The notes: a model not told the origin generated them from the letters alone. A DNA stretch of 64,000 bases from Bacteroidales bacterium (GCA_015061285.1 SUWW01000006.1:62001-126000), one strand, 5' to 3'; positions 33,974 to 43,512 are shown, counted from the stretch's first letter. Made by a program: numbers and translations.

Positions 33974-35425
33974 ATGACCGATAATAGTAATCAATATCTC
34001 AACCAACTCAAAGAGTTAGGCAAGCGTAATGCCAAATTGAGCGAATCGTTGGCTCAGCTTTTATCCCAATATGAAAACGTAAGTACCAACAACGAGCAAT
34101 ATCAAAACCTTCTGCGCGAATTTGGCCTCGATGAGGTGTCACGTCGTCAGCAGCAAAAAGGCATTCGACAATTTCGTATGGTGTCGATGCTTTACATTGT
34201 TGTGTATGGCTTTCGCGAATTGTCACGACTCGAAGATGCAGGAAAACAACTCGATATACTCGACGAAATCATATTTGAACTTACAGACATCTCTCGTAAA
34301 TATAATATGATGAAAATTGCCACTGTAGGTGATAATATTTTGTTCGCAAGTGGCATACCAACGCACGAAGATGAAGCGCAGGTAGAAATTGTTGATGACA
34401 ATGTAGTGTTCAATACAGAAGTCTCTAAAGAGACTAAAACAAGTCCTATCGATGCGTCGTTGGCGGCCTATGAGATGATGAATAAAGTTGCAGAAATACG
34501 ACAGAATACCAATTGCGTTTGGAATATATCTGTTGGACTCCATACAGGTCCTGCTATGGGTCGTTTTGCAAATCAAAAAGCTGTTCCATATGCCTTGCAA
34601 GGATATAATGTGCTGACAGTTTCGCGACTTGCTCTTTGCGCCAATGTGGGCGAAATAATGATGTCTCCTATGACAAATGCACTTGTTAAGGAGTTCTTCA
34701 TCATGGAAAAAGCCTGTACTATACCTGTAAAGTATAGTGGAACGATGGACCTATATCAGTTGAAAGACTTACGTCCCGAGATGAAAGGTGATAGCGAAGA
34801 AAATCCATATAGCGAAGCTTTCGATTTGAGCTATTCACGTTTGCAGTTTATGGATATACAAGAACTCATGCTTGATACGCTTGAAAAGATGTTGCCTGCT
34901 AATCTTTATTATCATAATGTGAAGCACACTATAGACGTTACAACTGAGGTGGAACTTATAGGATGGTCTGAAGGATTGCCAGAAACTGATGTTCTTTTGC
35001 TGAAAGTGGCAGCGCTATTCCACGATACAGGTCATATAATTAAGTATGGCGCAGGCCACGAGGAGAATAGTTGCAAGTTTGTTCAGGCAATATTGCCAAA
35101 TTTCAAGTATAGTCAAGAAAAAATCGACAAGATTAAGCGTATAATCATGGCCACAAAATTGCCGCATCAACCCAATGATATTATGGAGTCGGTTATTCAA
35201 GATGCCGACCTCGATTATCTTGGTCGTGCCGATTTTATTCCCGTCTCTAACGATTTGTATAGAGAGCTCAAAGAGCGTAATATGGTAGGTACAATAGATC
35301 AGTGGAACGAGAATCAGATAAAGTTTATTTCCGCGCATCAGTATTACACGAAAACGGCCCATAGCTTGCGAGAGGTTAATAAACAAATACAGATAGAGCG
35401 TATCAAAGCACAATTGCCACAATAA
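33974..35425 (+). CDS. Degenerate class III nucleotide cyclase domain fused to an HD phosphohydrolase domain
   Basis: 483 residues, apparently cytosolic. A short coiled coil (about 5-45) precedes a cyclase-like domain (about 65-265; MLYIVVYGFREL, TVGDNILFASG, VGLHTGPAMG, LQGYNVLTVSRLAL). The first metal Asp is replaced by Val76 (LYIVVYGF versus the usual LFADIVGF) and the transition-state Asn position is Leu214, while Asp120 and Arg218 remain, so cyclase activity is doubtful. The C-terminal HD domain (about 290-470) keeps H314/H318 (YYHNVKHTIDV), H350-D351 with H354 (LFHDTGH), H362 and QDADLDYLG, a pattern reminiscent of cyclic-nucleotide phosphodiesterases. It probably binds a nucleotide in the dead domain and controls the HD domain (inference). 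It is transcribed alone, 51 bp before smpB. Confidence 0.8.
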   Translation: MTDNSNQYLNQLKELGKRNAKLSESLAQLLSQYENVSTNNEQYQNLLREFGLDEVSRRQQQKGIRQFRMVSMLYIVVYGFRELSRLEDAGKQLDILDEIIFELTDISRKYNMMKIATVGDNILFASGIPTHEDEAQVEIVDDNVVFNTEVSKETKTSPIDASLAAYEMMNKVAEIRQNTNCVWNISVGLHTGPAMGRFANQKAVPYALQGYNVLTVSRLALCANVGEIMMSPMTNALVKEFFIMEKACTIPVKYSGTMDLYQLKDLRPEMKGDSEENPYSEAFDLSYSRLQFMDIQELMLDTLEKMLPANLYYHNVKHTIDVTTEVELIGWSEGLPETDVLLLKVAALFHDTGHIIKYGAGHEENSCKFVQAILPNFKYSQEKIDKIKRIIMATKLPHQPNDIMESVIQDADLDYLGRADFIPVSNDLYRELKERNMVGTIDQWNENQIKFISAHQYYTKTAHSLREVNKQIQIERIKAQLPQ

Positions 35426-35440
35426 GACGATGCTTTTTCA

Positions 35441-35448
35441 TACATTTG
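35441..35448 (+). promoter_or_regulatory. -7 box upstream of smpB
   Basis: TACATTTG matches TAnnTTTG, 29 bp before the smpB start. A TTG sits 25 bp upstream, longer than the usual spacing. Confidence 0.35.
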
Positions 35449-35476
35449 CAAGTTTAATTTGCAGATGTTTTAGTGT

Positions 35477-35932
35477 ATGCCGTCAAGTCAGATAAATATA
35501 AAGAATCGTAGAGCTACATTCGATTACGAGATTATTGATACGTATGTGGCAGGTGTTATGCTTTGTGGTACAGAAATGAAATCGATACGAGGTGGTCATG
35601 CTTCATTGGTCGATTCATTTTGCTATTTCAATCGAAACGAATTGTGGGTTAAGGGAATGCGAGTGTCAGAGTATTTTTATGGCACATATAACAATCATAA
35701 ACCCGATCGAGAAAGAAAACTACTGTTGCAACGTAAAGAGCTCGATAAATTGCAACGAAAAACCAAAGAAGGAGGTTTGACGATAGTCCCATTACGGTTG
35801 TTTATAAACGATCGAGGATTAGCAAAACTTGAAATAGCTCTTGCAAGAGGTAAAAAGCAGTTTGACAAGCGTGAAACACTAAAACAAAAAGATGCGCAGA
35901 GAGATATTGATAGGGTAACAAAGCGATTCTAA
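35477..35932 (+). CDS. smpB: SsrA-binding protein
   Basis: 151 residues, normal SmpB length. It binds tmRNA and brings it to stalled ribosomes for trans-translation. Recognised by [31 protein letters not shown] near the start, the [29 protein letters not shown] segment and the basic C-terminal tail ([13 protein letters not shown]). Complete. No tmRNA gene is visible next to it. Confidence 0.96.
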   Translation: MPSSQINIKNRRATFDYEIIDTYVAGVMLCGTEMKSIRGGHASLVDSFCYFNRNELWVKGMRVSEYFYGTYNNHKPDRERKLLLQRKELDKLQRKTKEGGLTIVPLRLFINDRGLAKLEIALARGKKQFDKRETLKQKDAQRDIDRVTKRF

Positions 35933-36112
35933 ATGGGTGGTTGATATTTGAGAATTGCCAATTCTCATGAGGAGAAAGAAAGAACTGAAGAATAGTATTT
36001 GAGAGCATATCGATAGAATTAACATAAAAAATTGGATATAGGGGTATATGTTTCGGTATAATTTTTGCAATTTTGCACCTCAGTTTTGTTACTAACTAAT
36101 TGTTTGTAGACT

Positions 36113-36334
36113 ATGGAACAGAAATATAACATATTGAGTGATTCTCAAAAAGCAGACACTATGCGACGAGATTACATTACACCATCTTTTTGTGAAGTAA
36201 AGATGGATAAGACTTTACAACGAGTAGAATGCTCTGGTTCAGAAGATGGAGGTGGAGCCGGCAGTGGTGGTGATGACCGCTACATCGCGCCTGGAGATCG
36301 TGGTGGATTGGATGAAGATCCGTTTGCATTCTAA
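36113..36334 (+). CDS. Small Gly/Asp-rich peptide with a CSGS motif
   Basis: 73 residues without signal peptide or membrane helix. The N-terminal half is charged (YITPSFCEVKMDKTLQRVE), then CSGSEDGGGAGSGGDDRY and an acidic end (DEDPFAF). Two cysteines (about 27 and 40). Short Bacteroidales proteins with a Y-x-x-P-x-x-x-x-V ... C-S-G-S pattern are a recurring type whose function I do not know. A leader-like half plus a Gly/Ser/Cys-rich half would fit a modified-peptide precursor, but no modification or export gene lies beside it, so that stays speculation. A terminator follows, suggesting a self-contained gene. Confidence 0.6.
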   Translation: MEQKYNILSDSQKADTMRRDYITPSFCEVKMDKTLQRVECSGSEDGGGAGSGGDDRYIAPGDRGGLDEDPFAF

Positions 36335-36347
36335 AATGATTTTGAAG

Positions 36348-36379
36348 TTGCGTTGGGCAGAGCCTTGCGCAATTTTTTT
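36348..36379 (+). terminator. Terminator after the small peptide gene
   Basis: TTGCG (36348-36352) and CGCAA (36368-36372), with an inner GGC/GCC stem, followed by seven T residues. Confidence 0.7.
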
Positions 36380-36381
36380 AT

Positions 36382-36855
36382 TTAGTCGTGGTGATATGGC
36401 TCTCCGCGAATTATTGTCATAGCACGGTAAAGTTGTTCAGCAAATATTAGGCGCACCATCTGATGAGAAAATGTCATTCGAGAGAGTGAGATTTTGTGGC
36501 TGGCTTTAGCGTATATCTCATCATCGAAGCCGTAAGGACCTCCAATAATGAATATTAATCGACGAGCACCAGAGTTGGTGGTTTTAGTTATGTAGTCGGC
36601 AAATGCACGCGAGGTGTATTCTTTGCCATTTTCATCTAGAAGGCAAACGATGTCTGTAGGTGTGAGTTGTTCAGAAATTATTTTGGCTTCGGCTCTCTTT
36701 TGCATTTCAGGAGTAAGACCTTTTGAACGTTTTACGTCGGGTAGAACGACCATTTCGAATGGCATATAATGCCTTATTCGGTCTGTATATCGCGTGATGC
36801 CCTCGTTTATATAAGCATCATCGGTTTTGCCAATAGTAAGTAAAGTTAATTTCAT
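36382..36855 (-). CDS. rlmH: 23S rRNA (pseudouridine1915-N3)-methyltransferase
   Basis: 157 residues, the usual size for this SPOUT-fold enzyme, which methylates pseudouridine 1915 in helix 69 of 23S rRNA. Signatures: MKLTLLTIGKT at the start, FIIGGPYGFDDEI with the knot Gly-Gly loop, and SLSRMTFSHQMVRLIFAEQLYRAMTII to the end. Complete. Its start overlaps the stop of the nitroreductase gene by 4 bp. Confidence 0.95.
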   Translation of the reverse strand: MKLTLLTIGKTDDAYINEGITRYTDRIRHYMPFEMVVLPDVKRSKGLTPEMQKRAEAKIISEQLTPTDIVCLLDENGKEYTSRAFADYITKTTNSGARRLIFIIGGPYGFDDEIYAKASHKISLSRMTFSHQMVRLIFAEQLYRAMTIIRGEPYHHD

Positions 36856-37400
36856 TGTTTTGCTGAAGTTTCAAATGTTTTGTATGATATAGCAGATTCG
36901 TTCCACTTGTCTTTGTGTATAGCTTTTGTCTGTGGGTGCCCAATTATTACTGTAGCGAAAGGAATGATGTACGTTGGTAAATTCATAAGTACAGAAATTT
37001 TTGCCATGCGGTCCTTGGAAGGGTAAGTCCCAGTCCAGACAGCCCCGAGATTCAGTGCGTGAGCCGCAAGAAGAATGTTTTCTGTAACAGCCGAAACGTC
37101 TTGGATCCAAAAGTCTTGTTCCCAGCCTGTTGCAGCTTTGCTTAAATCTCCGCAGACGATAATAGCAAGAGGCGCTTGTTTTGCCATACTCGCGTTGGGT
37201 GTGGATAGGGCAATAGCATTGAGCATTTCGCGTTTAGAGACTACTATGAGATGCCACGGCTGTTTATTCAATGCTGATGGCGCAGCTAATCCAGCACGAA
37301 GTAGAGTCTCTATATCATTGTTTGAGATAGGTTCATTTGTATATGCACGAACTGACGTGCGCGTAAGAATGTTTTCTATAGCAGAATTGATCTTAGACAT
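36852..37400 (-). CDS. Nitroreductase-family flavoprotein
   Basis: 182 residues resembling the FMN-dependent nitroreductase fold: RTSVRAYTNEPIS near the start, GLAAPSALNKQPWHLIVV (FMN-binding), and a helix-strand pattern ending FATVIIGHPQ. The start ATG at 37400 (MSKINSAIENI) is chosen over one at 37415 because the family begins close to the RTSVR motif. Substrate unknown. The 4-bp overlap with rlmH indicates one transcript. Confidence 0.88.
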   Translation of the reverse strand: MSKINSAIENILTRTSVRAYTNEPISNNDIETLLRAGLAAPSALNKQPWHLIVVSKREMLNAIALSTPNASMAKQAPLAIIVCGDLSKAATGWEQDFWIQDVSAVTENILLAAHALNLGAVWTGTYPSKDRMAKISVLMNLPTYIIPFATVIIGHPQTKAIHKDKWNESAISYKTFETSAKQ

Positions 37401-37592
37401 AATACATAAATACACAGTCCAAAGCTAATTTATAAAAGGTAAAATAGAATGCTTAAAGTCAGCTCTCGGTGCAAAATGTGGGAGTTCATCGGATAAAAAT
37501 GGCTATTGGTCGAAATAATTTTATTGATAACGTGGGGTTGCTCACATTTGCATCGTTTTCGAAAAGAAAGTAGAGAAATAAAGCAATAGAAG

Positions 37593-37997
37593 ATGAAGAA
37601 ATATGTTTTTAGCTTATTAGTTATGTTCTTTGCCGCAGTCTATACTGCGAACTCGGCTAATGAAATATCAATAGATACGTTTGTTCAAACGGGTGATGAA
37701 ACTCCGCAAAATGCATCAAAAGAAAAAAGAGGTCCGAAATTTGATATTGAACAAATGACAAAAGAATTAAATTTGTCGGCGGAACAGAAGACTCAGATGC
37801 AGAAGGTTTTCGATGAAATGCGCCCAACCCAAAAGGGAGAAACGCGTCCGAGCAAAGAAGAAATGGAGGCTAAGCGTAAAGCATCAGAGGCTAAGATTAA
37901 GGCAATTCTCACTGATGAGCAATATGCAAAATTTGAGAAGATGCGTCAGAATCGGAAGCGACCTGAAAAGTCTTCATCTACAAATGTGGAAGAATAG
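37593..37997 (+). CDS. Spy/DUF4890-like periplasmic LTxxQ protein
   Basis: 134 residues with a signal peptide (about 1-22, ANSAN). The mature part is charged and helical, with two LTxxQ-like elements (LNLSAEQKTQMQKVFDEM and ILTDEQYAKFEKMRQ), the pattern of Spy/CpxP/DUF4890 proteins, known or proposed as periplasmic chaperones or stress regulators. Chaperone activity is inferred only. Divergent from the nitroreductase gene. Confidence 0.75.
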   Translation: MKKYVFSLLVMFFAAVYTANSANEISIDTFVQTGDETPQNASKEKRGPKFDIEQMTKELNLSAEQKTQMQKVFDEMRPTQKGETRPSKEEMEAKRKASEAKIKAILTDEQYAKFEKMRQNRKRPEKSSSTNVEE

Positions 37998-38116
37998 AAT
38001 TAGTTAGTTATAATAATCTCTTCAAACTCAAACTGTTGTCAGGAGAGGTGTGTCGTGATGATAATCCCCCTGAAGGAGTGAATAACTCCAATAAAAATAG
38101 AACAAAAGCAAGATGG

Positions 38117-38148
38117 CGAGATGTCGTGATGACGTCTCGTTTTTTTTG
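38117..38148 (+). terminator. Terminator in the 37998-38259 gap
   Basis: CGAGATGTC (38117-38125) pairs with GACGTCTCG (38131-38139; one G-U), then nine T residues. It lies 120 bp after the Spy-like gene, so the transcript has a long 3' end; the intervening bases show only a small GGAGT/ACTCC hairpin. Confidence 0.8.
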
Positions 38149-38216
38149 TATCAGCGGCAATAGAAAAGTGGATAGAAATAGTCTGTTTGTGTATTAAGTT
38201 GAATGTGCTTTTAGGG

Positions 38217-38224
38217 TATATTTG
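38217..38224 (+). promoter_or_regulatory. -7 box upstream of the coiled-coil lipoprotein gene
   Basis: TATATTTG matches TAnnTTTG, 35 bp before the start codon. Confidence 0.4.
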
Positions 38225-38259
38225 CCAAATATTTATACATCGACAACAATAAAAGGACT

Positions 38260-39129
38260 ATGAATAAATCATTTTTTTCAATCGTGATTATTTCTTCGCT
38301 GTTGCTAATATTAAACATTTCGTGTGGGCATCAGGAACAGATAGATAGATTGCAATATCAAATAGATTCATTGAAACAAGCAAAAAGTGAATCAGATAGC
38401 AGTCTAAGTGTAATTACTTCGACGATGCTTGATATAGAGGAGACTATAAGTAGCATAAAGGAGAAAAGAGGCATAATATCAATAACTAAAGGAGACTCTA
38501 ACAAAAGAAAAATAAAAGATGATCTTGAAGCCCTCGATAAACGTTTGCAAGATGATAAACAACGCCTTTCGCGTTTGCAAAGTCTTCTAAATAGTTCGAA
38601 TAAGAAGAACACAGAACTCATGGCTATGGTAGAATCTCTGCAGTCGCAGGTAGCACAACAGTCTGCTGAAATAGCTCAGCTTAACGAGCAATTGTCGTTG
38701 CAGAATGCAACCATAGCACAACAAACAAAGCAAATATCGACTCTCGAAAGTGATTTGTCGACTTCGCAAGCTCAAGCTGCACAAGCTTCGCAATTGGCTC
38801 AAGAAACAAAGTCGCAACTTGATGCAACTACAGAGGAAATGAATCGCGTCTATTTTGCTATTGGTACACGTAGCGAACTGAAAAATAAGGGAATTATGAA
38901 AGGCCTAAGCAAAGTGGATATCTCGCAGTCGAATAGAGCTTCGTTTGAAACTGCTGATAAGACAACATTCACGCGTGTTAATTTGGGCGGAGTGTTCAAA
39001 AAAATACTTACAGATCAGCCAGAAAACTCATACGAAATCGAAGAAAGCGAAGATGGTGATGTGCTCGTAATTACCAATAAAGCAGCGTTTTGGCAACGCT
39101 CTTCATATCTTGTCGTTAGAATAAAATAA
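38260..39129 (+). CDS. Coiled-coil lipoprotein (Cbp1-like adhesin family?)
   Basis: 289 residues. A lipobox signal (LNISCG, Cys about 22) is followed by about 170 residues of coiled coil rich in Gln/Ser/Leu (EQIDRLQYQIDSLKQ; SQVAQQSAEIAQLNEQL) and a compact C-terminal domain (about 195-289; RVYFAIGTRSELKNKGIMKG, then a VLVITNKAAFW segment). This layout resembles proteins annotated in Bacteroides as Cbp1-family collagen-binding adhesins; I recall this from annotation and cannot check it. It lies 32 bp before the giant AsmA gene, same strand. Confidence 0.65.
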   Translation: MNKSFFSIVIISSLLLILNISCGHQEQIDRLQYQIDSLKQAKSESDSSLSVITSTMLDIEETISSIKEKRGIISITKGDSNKRKIKDDLEALDKRLQDDKQRLSRLQSLLNSSNKKNTELMAMVESLQSQVAQQSAEIAQLNEQLSLQNATIAQQTKQISTLESDLSTSQAQAAQASQLAQETKSQLDATTEEMNRVYFAIGTRSELKNKGIMKGLSKVDISQSNRASFETADKTTFTRVNLGGVFKKILTDQPENSYEIEESEDGDVLVITNKAAFWQRSSYLVVRIK

Positions 39130-39161
39130 TAGTAAAAGCGTAAGACCTAAGGGTGCGTGTT

Positions 39162-42100
39162 ATGGATACTGAGGCGAATAATAAGTGGAGATTTATTCTG
39201 GTCAGAAAAGGTATAATTAGGCGAATAGTTAGGTTCCTATTTTGGTGTGCAGTTGTATTCGTGGCATTATCTCTACTTGTTGGAGTTGCAGTTGGCTTGA
39301 TTCTTACGCCCGAACGTTTGACGCCAATAGTAGAAAAGTATGCCAATGAATATCTAAATGCTGAGGTTAAAATGGAGTCGGTTGAAGGCACATTCTTTTC
39401 TTCCTATCCTCGCATTGGTATACGTATTCATAATGGGTATATTGTAAGTCATAAGTTTCACTCAGACGACACGTTGTCTATATCGCGACGAGATACACTT
39501 GTTGAATTTACTTATCTGCGAGCAGCGCTAAGTTTGCATAGCATGTTTGAAGGAAAAATATGCATAGATCGCCTACATGCAACAGATGCTGTTATTCGTT
39601 TGCATACCGATTCTCTTGGTAGAAGTAATTGGGATATAACCCGAGATAAGACTGATATTGAACAAGACACATTGCTAAAGACGGAAACGGGGTTTTCGCT
39701 GGATCGCATCTGGCTTGAAAATTCTAAGTTTATATATTCCGACAAGCGAAAGAAAAACTTCGTGAAATTAGGTGGCCTCAACTTGAAGGCTTCGGGCAAT
39801 ATGGATCTAAAGGCGTTGTCGGTCGATTTGGAGTTGAGTGATACTACCACTACAGTAAAAATTGATAATGTGCGTTATTTACGTCGGTTAGGCATAGGTG
39901 TAAATGGCCACATCGACTACGATATTACTAATGACTATTACAAATTCGAGGATACGAAATTGACGATAGGTGATGTAGATCTCGATTTGTTTGGTTGGCT
40001 TCATCTCGATAGAGATACAACGCGTATGGATTTGAGCTATGCATTGTCGACACCATCTGCGCACGATTTGTTTGGATATTTACCTTCAGATTTGATTTCG
40101 GCGCCAGTGAATATTCACTCTGGAAATGTGAGTCTTGCAGGTTCGGTGAAAGGCTCTTATGGTAAGGATCAAATGCCAGTGTTCACTTGTTCGGCACTTG
40201 TAGATAGTGTAAAAGCCAATTATGAGGGTATGCCATATGACATCGAAGACTTTTCTGCAAAATTCAATTTAATGGCAGATGCCTCGCGTCCTGATAGCTC
40301 GTATGCAAATTTGGATATTTTGCACTTCAAAGGCGGGAAAACAGACGTTACTGCCATGGTGACTATTGCCAGTTTGCTTGATGATCCAGAGGTTAATTGT
40401 AAAGTGAATGCACACGTTGATTTGCCTACTATTACTGAGATTTTCCCAATATCCAATACGCGCATGAGTGGAATAGTGGATGCTGATATAGATGCGCATT
40501 TCAGAATGTCGGATATAAAAGATGGTCAAGCCGATAAGGTGATGGCTACGGGTAAACTAAATGTAGAAAAACTCAAGATAGTTAACGATAGTGCTGATTT
40601 TGTTCTTGAAGCGAATGCTAATTTGAAATTCGATGGTAGAGATACTCTTGGTGTTCGTTCCAAGATTGATGCTCTTCAGTTGAAAACGAAGTCGATACAA
40701 GTAGGAGTAAAAGATTTTCGTACTCGTTTGAAAACATACGCATCACGCGATACTACAGTTTTGCCAGTAGTAAAAGATGATGTGTATGTTCATCGTTTCT
40801 TCGTAAAGACGGATACAGTGGCGTTTTTTGGCAAGAATATGCGTGCGCGAACCATACTTACTTCAATGAAAGAGAATCATTCGCGTCCGCATATGGAGAC
40901 TGATGTCCGAGTTGATACAATAGTGGGAAGGATAGTTGGCGTGCGTAGTATTACACTTGGATTGCATGCCAAAGCTTTGCTTGAACTTCCGACGGATAGT
41001 ACTCATATAAATAGCGGTTTGATAGAGTTTGATGAAGTTCGAGCTCGTGCACCTCAGTATGCGTTGCCAGTGATAACGAGTGCCGCATGCATACGAAATA
41101 ATATGAATCGCATAAGTATTGAAAAAACTCATGTTGAAGTGGGGGCTACATCAGCCGATATTAGTGGTGATATATATAATTTGTACGATGCTATATCGAA
41201 CAATAAGAATATAAAAGCTTCAATAACTTTTGATGCTGATACCATAGACTATCGTCAGCTTGTGGGGGCTGTAATTAATCAACGAGGTATAACTAATGAT
41301 AGCGCCACGCAAATAGAATCTTCTGATACGGCACTTGTAGATATGTCTGTTGACGATAGCCATTTAGGCGACACGACCATAAATAGATTGATAGTAGTAC
41401 CAGAAGGCGTAGATGTGAAACTTACTACCAAAATAGGTGTCGCTATATATGACGGTTTGAAAATCAGGGATATAAATGGCGATTTGTTCGTGGCTAATGG
41501 TAGCATACATATGACCGATTTGCGCTTTAGGCAGAATGCATCGCGAGCCTTTTCTACTATGGCCTATCGTGCTATACCACGTAAAAAGGTGGCTTATACG
41601 AATCTGTTTATTCGTTGGCGTGATGTAGATATTAACGACATAGTAACGACTGTTGGTTTAGATACGGTAATGCCAATGCTTAAGCCTCTTCAAGGAAAAG
41701 TGAATTGCTACCTCGGAGCCGAAGCAGAACTTGATAGCATGATGAATTTGAATACGCATCATGTTCGTATGTCGCTGCATATTGGTGCCAAAAACCTTGT
41801 TGTGTTCGATAATGAGACTTTTGCTAATATCAGCAAGATGTTGATGTTCAAGAATAAAAAGGTTAATCGAATTGATACCGTAACATTCAATGTACTTATA
41901 GATACATCGCATATTGAAGTGTTGCCTTTTGTACTGAATATCGACAGATATAAAATGGTGATAGGTGGAGCGCAAGACTTTGATATGAATATGAAATATC
42001 ACATATCAGTGCTCAAGTCGCCATTGCCATTTAAGGCAGGCCTGACACTGCAGGGCCGTCCTGGTAACTTGAAGTATGATGTGACAAAAGCAAAATTGAA

Positions 42101-42380
42101 AAAGTATGCCGATAGTAAAGTGCAGCTTCACAACGATACGATAACTACTGTTCAGCGTCGTGAGATTCTTCGCCGCACATACCGACTGTCTGGTCAGCCG
42201 TTGCCTGAGCGACTTAAACGTAAGGACTGGGAAAGTAATTATTTACATTATATACGTCCAAAAGAGAGTGAATTCTCAGTCGACACTATAGACGAACAAG
42301 TGCCAACAGACACAATAGCACTTCAACTGCATACAGATTCTTTGCTTGCCGATACGCTCTTGTTAATGGCGCATCATTAA
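39162..42380 (+). CDS. AsmA-family envelope protein (large)
   Basis: 1072 residues. One N-terminal membrane helix (about 22-47; FLFWCAVVFVALSLLVGVAVGLIL) precedes a very long beta-rich periplasmic region. The segment LTPERLTPIVEKYANEYLNAEVKMESVEGTFFSSYPRIGIRI is typical of AsmA proteins, and the end contains a GGAQDFDMNMKYHISVLKSPLPFKAGL segment like AsmA C-termini. Such proteins are thought to help move phospholipids to the outer membrane (family knowledge). The ATG at 39162 is preferred over GTG at 39153. The stop overlaps the stop of the convergent methyltransferase gene by 3 bp. Confidence 0.83.
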   Translation: MDTEANNKWRFILVRKGIIRRIVRFLFWCAVVFVALSLLVGVAVGLILTPERLTPIVEKYANEYLNAEVKMESVEGTFFSSYPRIGIRIHNGYIVSHKFHSDDTLSISRRDTLVEFTYLRAALSLHSMFEGKICIDRLHATDAVIRLHTDSLGRSNWDITRDKTDIEQDTLLKTETGFSLDRIWLENSKFIYSDKRKKNFVKLGGLNLKASGNMDLKALSVDLELSDTTTTVKIDNVRYLRRLGIGVNGHIDYDITNDYYKFEDTKLTIGDVDLDLFGWLHLDRDTTRMDLSYALSTPSAHDLFGYLPSDLISAPVNIHSGNVSLAGSVKGSYGKDQMPVFTCSALVDSVKANYEGMPYDIEDFSAKFNLMADASRPDSSYANLDILHFKGGKTDVTAMVTIASLLDDPEVNCKVNAHVDLPTITEIFPISNTRMSGIVDADIDAHFRMSDIKDGQADKVMATGKLNVEKLKIVNDSADFVLEANANLKFDGRDTLGVRSKIDALQLKTKSIQVGVKDFRTRLKTYASRDTTVLPVVKDDVYVHRFFVKTDTVAFFGKNMRARTILTSMKENHSRPHMETDVRVDTIVGRIVGVRSITLGLHAKALLELPTDSTHINSGLIEFDEVRARAPQYALPVITSAACIRNNMNRISIEKTHVEVGATSADISGDIYNLYDAISNNKNIKASITFDADTIDYRQLVGAVINQRGITNDSATQIESSDTALVDMSVDDSHLGDTTINRLIVVPEGVDVKLTTKIGVAIYDGLKIRDINGDLFVANGSIHMTDLRFRQNASRAFSTMAYRAIPRKKVAYTNLFIRWRDVDINDIVTTVGLDTVMPMLKPLQGKVNCYLGAEAELDSMMNLNTHHVRMSLHIGAKNLVVFDNETFANISKMLMFKNKKVNRIDTVTFNVLIDTSHIEVLPFVLNIDRYKMVIGGAQDFDMNMKYHISVLKSPLPFKAGLTLQGRPGNLKYDVTKAKLKKYADSKVQLHNDTITTVQRREILRRTYRLSGQPLPERLKRKDWESNYLHYIRPKESEFSVDTIDEQVPTDTIALQLHTDSLLADTLLLMAHH

Positions 42381-43492
42381 TTACGCTCAAGAAGGACGAG
42401 TGTTTCCAAATGTTGGGTGTGAGGAAACATATCTAAAGGTTGCACCCTTTTTATATGATAATTCTCTGCGTTCCATTCGCACACGCTGCGAGGAATATCG
42501 TCGGTTCCGCAAAAGATATGAATTACTCGTATAGGATTGCGCTTGGCTACCGATTTGATTACACCAGCAAGAGTTCCCTTGCGAGGTGGGTCAAGTAGAA
42601 TGACTTCTGGATGCTCAGGCTTGGGCAGTTTTTCAATGAATGTGCAGTCTATCTTGCCTGCTATGAAATGTGCGTTTCGTTTCAAATAGTCGGCACTGCG
42701 TTTAGCACATTTAATCGATTCGCCAGTCCATTCGGCACCAAGGACGTGTCTCGCCTGCTCGCCCATTCCCAATGCGAAAAGCCCATAGCCACAGTATAGG
42801 TCGATGAAATCTGTTTTAGAATCGAGTTGAGCCATTTCGCTTGCTATGCGAAGCATGTTGGGAACTTGCGATTCGTTTATTTGACTAAAGCCCGTGACAG
42901 GATAGCGGAGGTAGAAGTTGCCTATTTTTATGGATAATTCTTTAGGACCAAAGAGCTGCTTAAACGACAAACTGTCAGTCGGTTGGTCCATTTCCAAATA
43001 GTAATCCGATGCGCGCGCTACATACACATGTGCTGCTGCCACAGTTGGCAAACCTTTTTGAATATGCTCTGCCGCGAGTTTTAGTTTACGTACAATAGCT
43101 GCATTCAATTCGCCAACGTTGAAAATAATTGTTTGTGAAGTGTAGCTACCGCGCACTATTGCCCAATTTAGAGCATCGGCAAGAGGCTTGTATGAAGGTG
43201 TGCGAAGTAAATTCTCTATGTATTTATATATGTCGTGATGCGCTTTAGGTTCGTTGCGTGGAACCTCATCGACACCAAACGAAAAACCGCCGCGAAAGTG
43301 ATTGGCTCGGCGTTTTGTGGTGGTGCGATAACCTTCCGTTAGCGGGCTGGCAACAATAGGTTGAGGTGTGCCTTCGATTTTGTTCTCGGCAAAAAACATG
43401 GCAATAGCCTTATTCTTTGTGGCAAGTTCGTCGGCGTATTTCTGATTTTCCGTCAAGCCACAAGCATTAAGCGCATCTGAAAAATATAGCAT
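42377..43492 (-). CDS. TrmA/RlmC-D-type 5-methyluridine methyltransferase
   Basis: About 371 residues of the class I SAM-dependent RNA m5U methyltransferase family. Visible: RANHFRGGFSFG near the N-terminus, SQINESQVPNML, FIDLYCGYGLFALGMG (SAM motif I), LLDPPRKG (motif IV), IHIFCGTDDIPRSV with the catalytic Cys, and DMFPHTQHLETLVLLER at the end. No Fe-S cysteine cluster is seen. Substrate (tRNA U54 or 23S rRNA) is uncertain. A longer start at 43534 would overlap the lrp gene by 22 bp, so the ATG at 43492 is preferred. Confidence 0.85.
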   Translation of the reverse strand: MLYFSDALNACGLTENQKYADELATKNKAIAMFFAENKIEGTPQPIVASPLTEGYRTTTKRRANHFRGGFSFGVDEVPRNEPKAHHDIYKYIENLLRTPSYKPLADALNWAIVRGSYTSQTIIFNVGELNAAIVRKLKLAAEHIQKGLPTVAAAHVYVARASDYYLEMDQPTDSLSFKQLFGPKELSIKIGNFYLRYPVTGFSQINESQVPNMLRIASEMAQLDSKTDFIDLYCGYGLFALGMGEQARHVLGAEWTGESIKCAKRSADYLKRNAHFIAGKIDCTFIEKLPKPEHPEVILLDPPRKGTLAGVIKSVAKRNPIRVIHIFCGTDDIPRSVCEWNAENYHIKRVQPLDMFPHTQHLETLVLLERN

Positions 43493-43512
43493 AATTATGG
43501 TGAGATGTTTTT

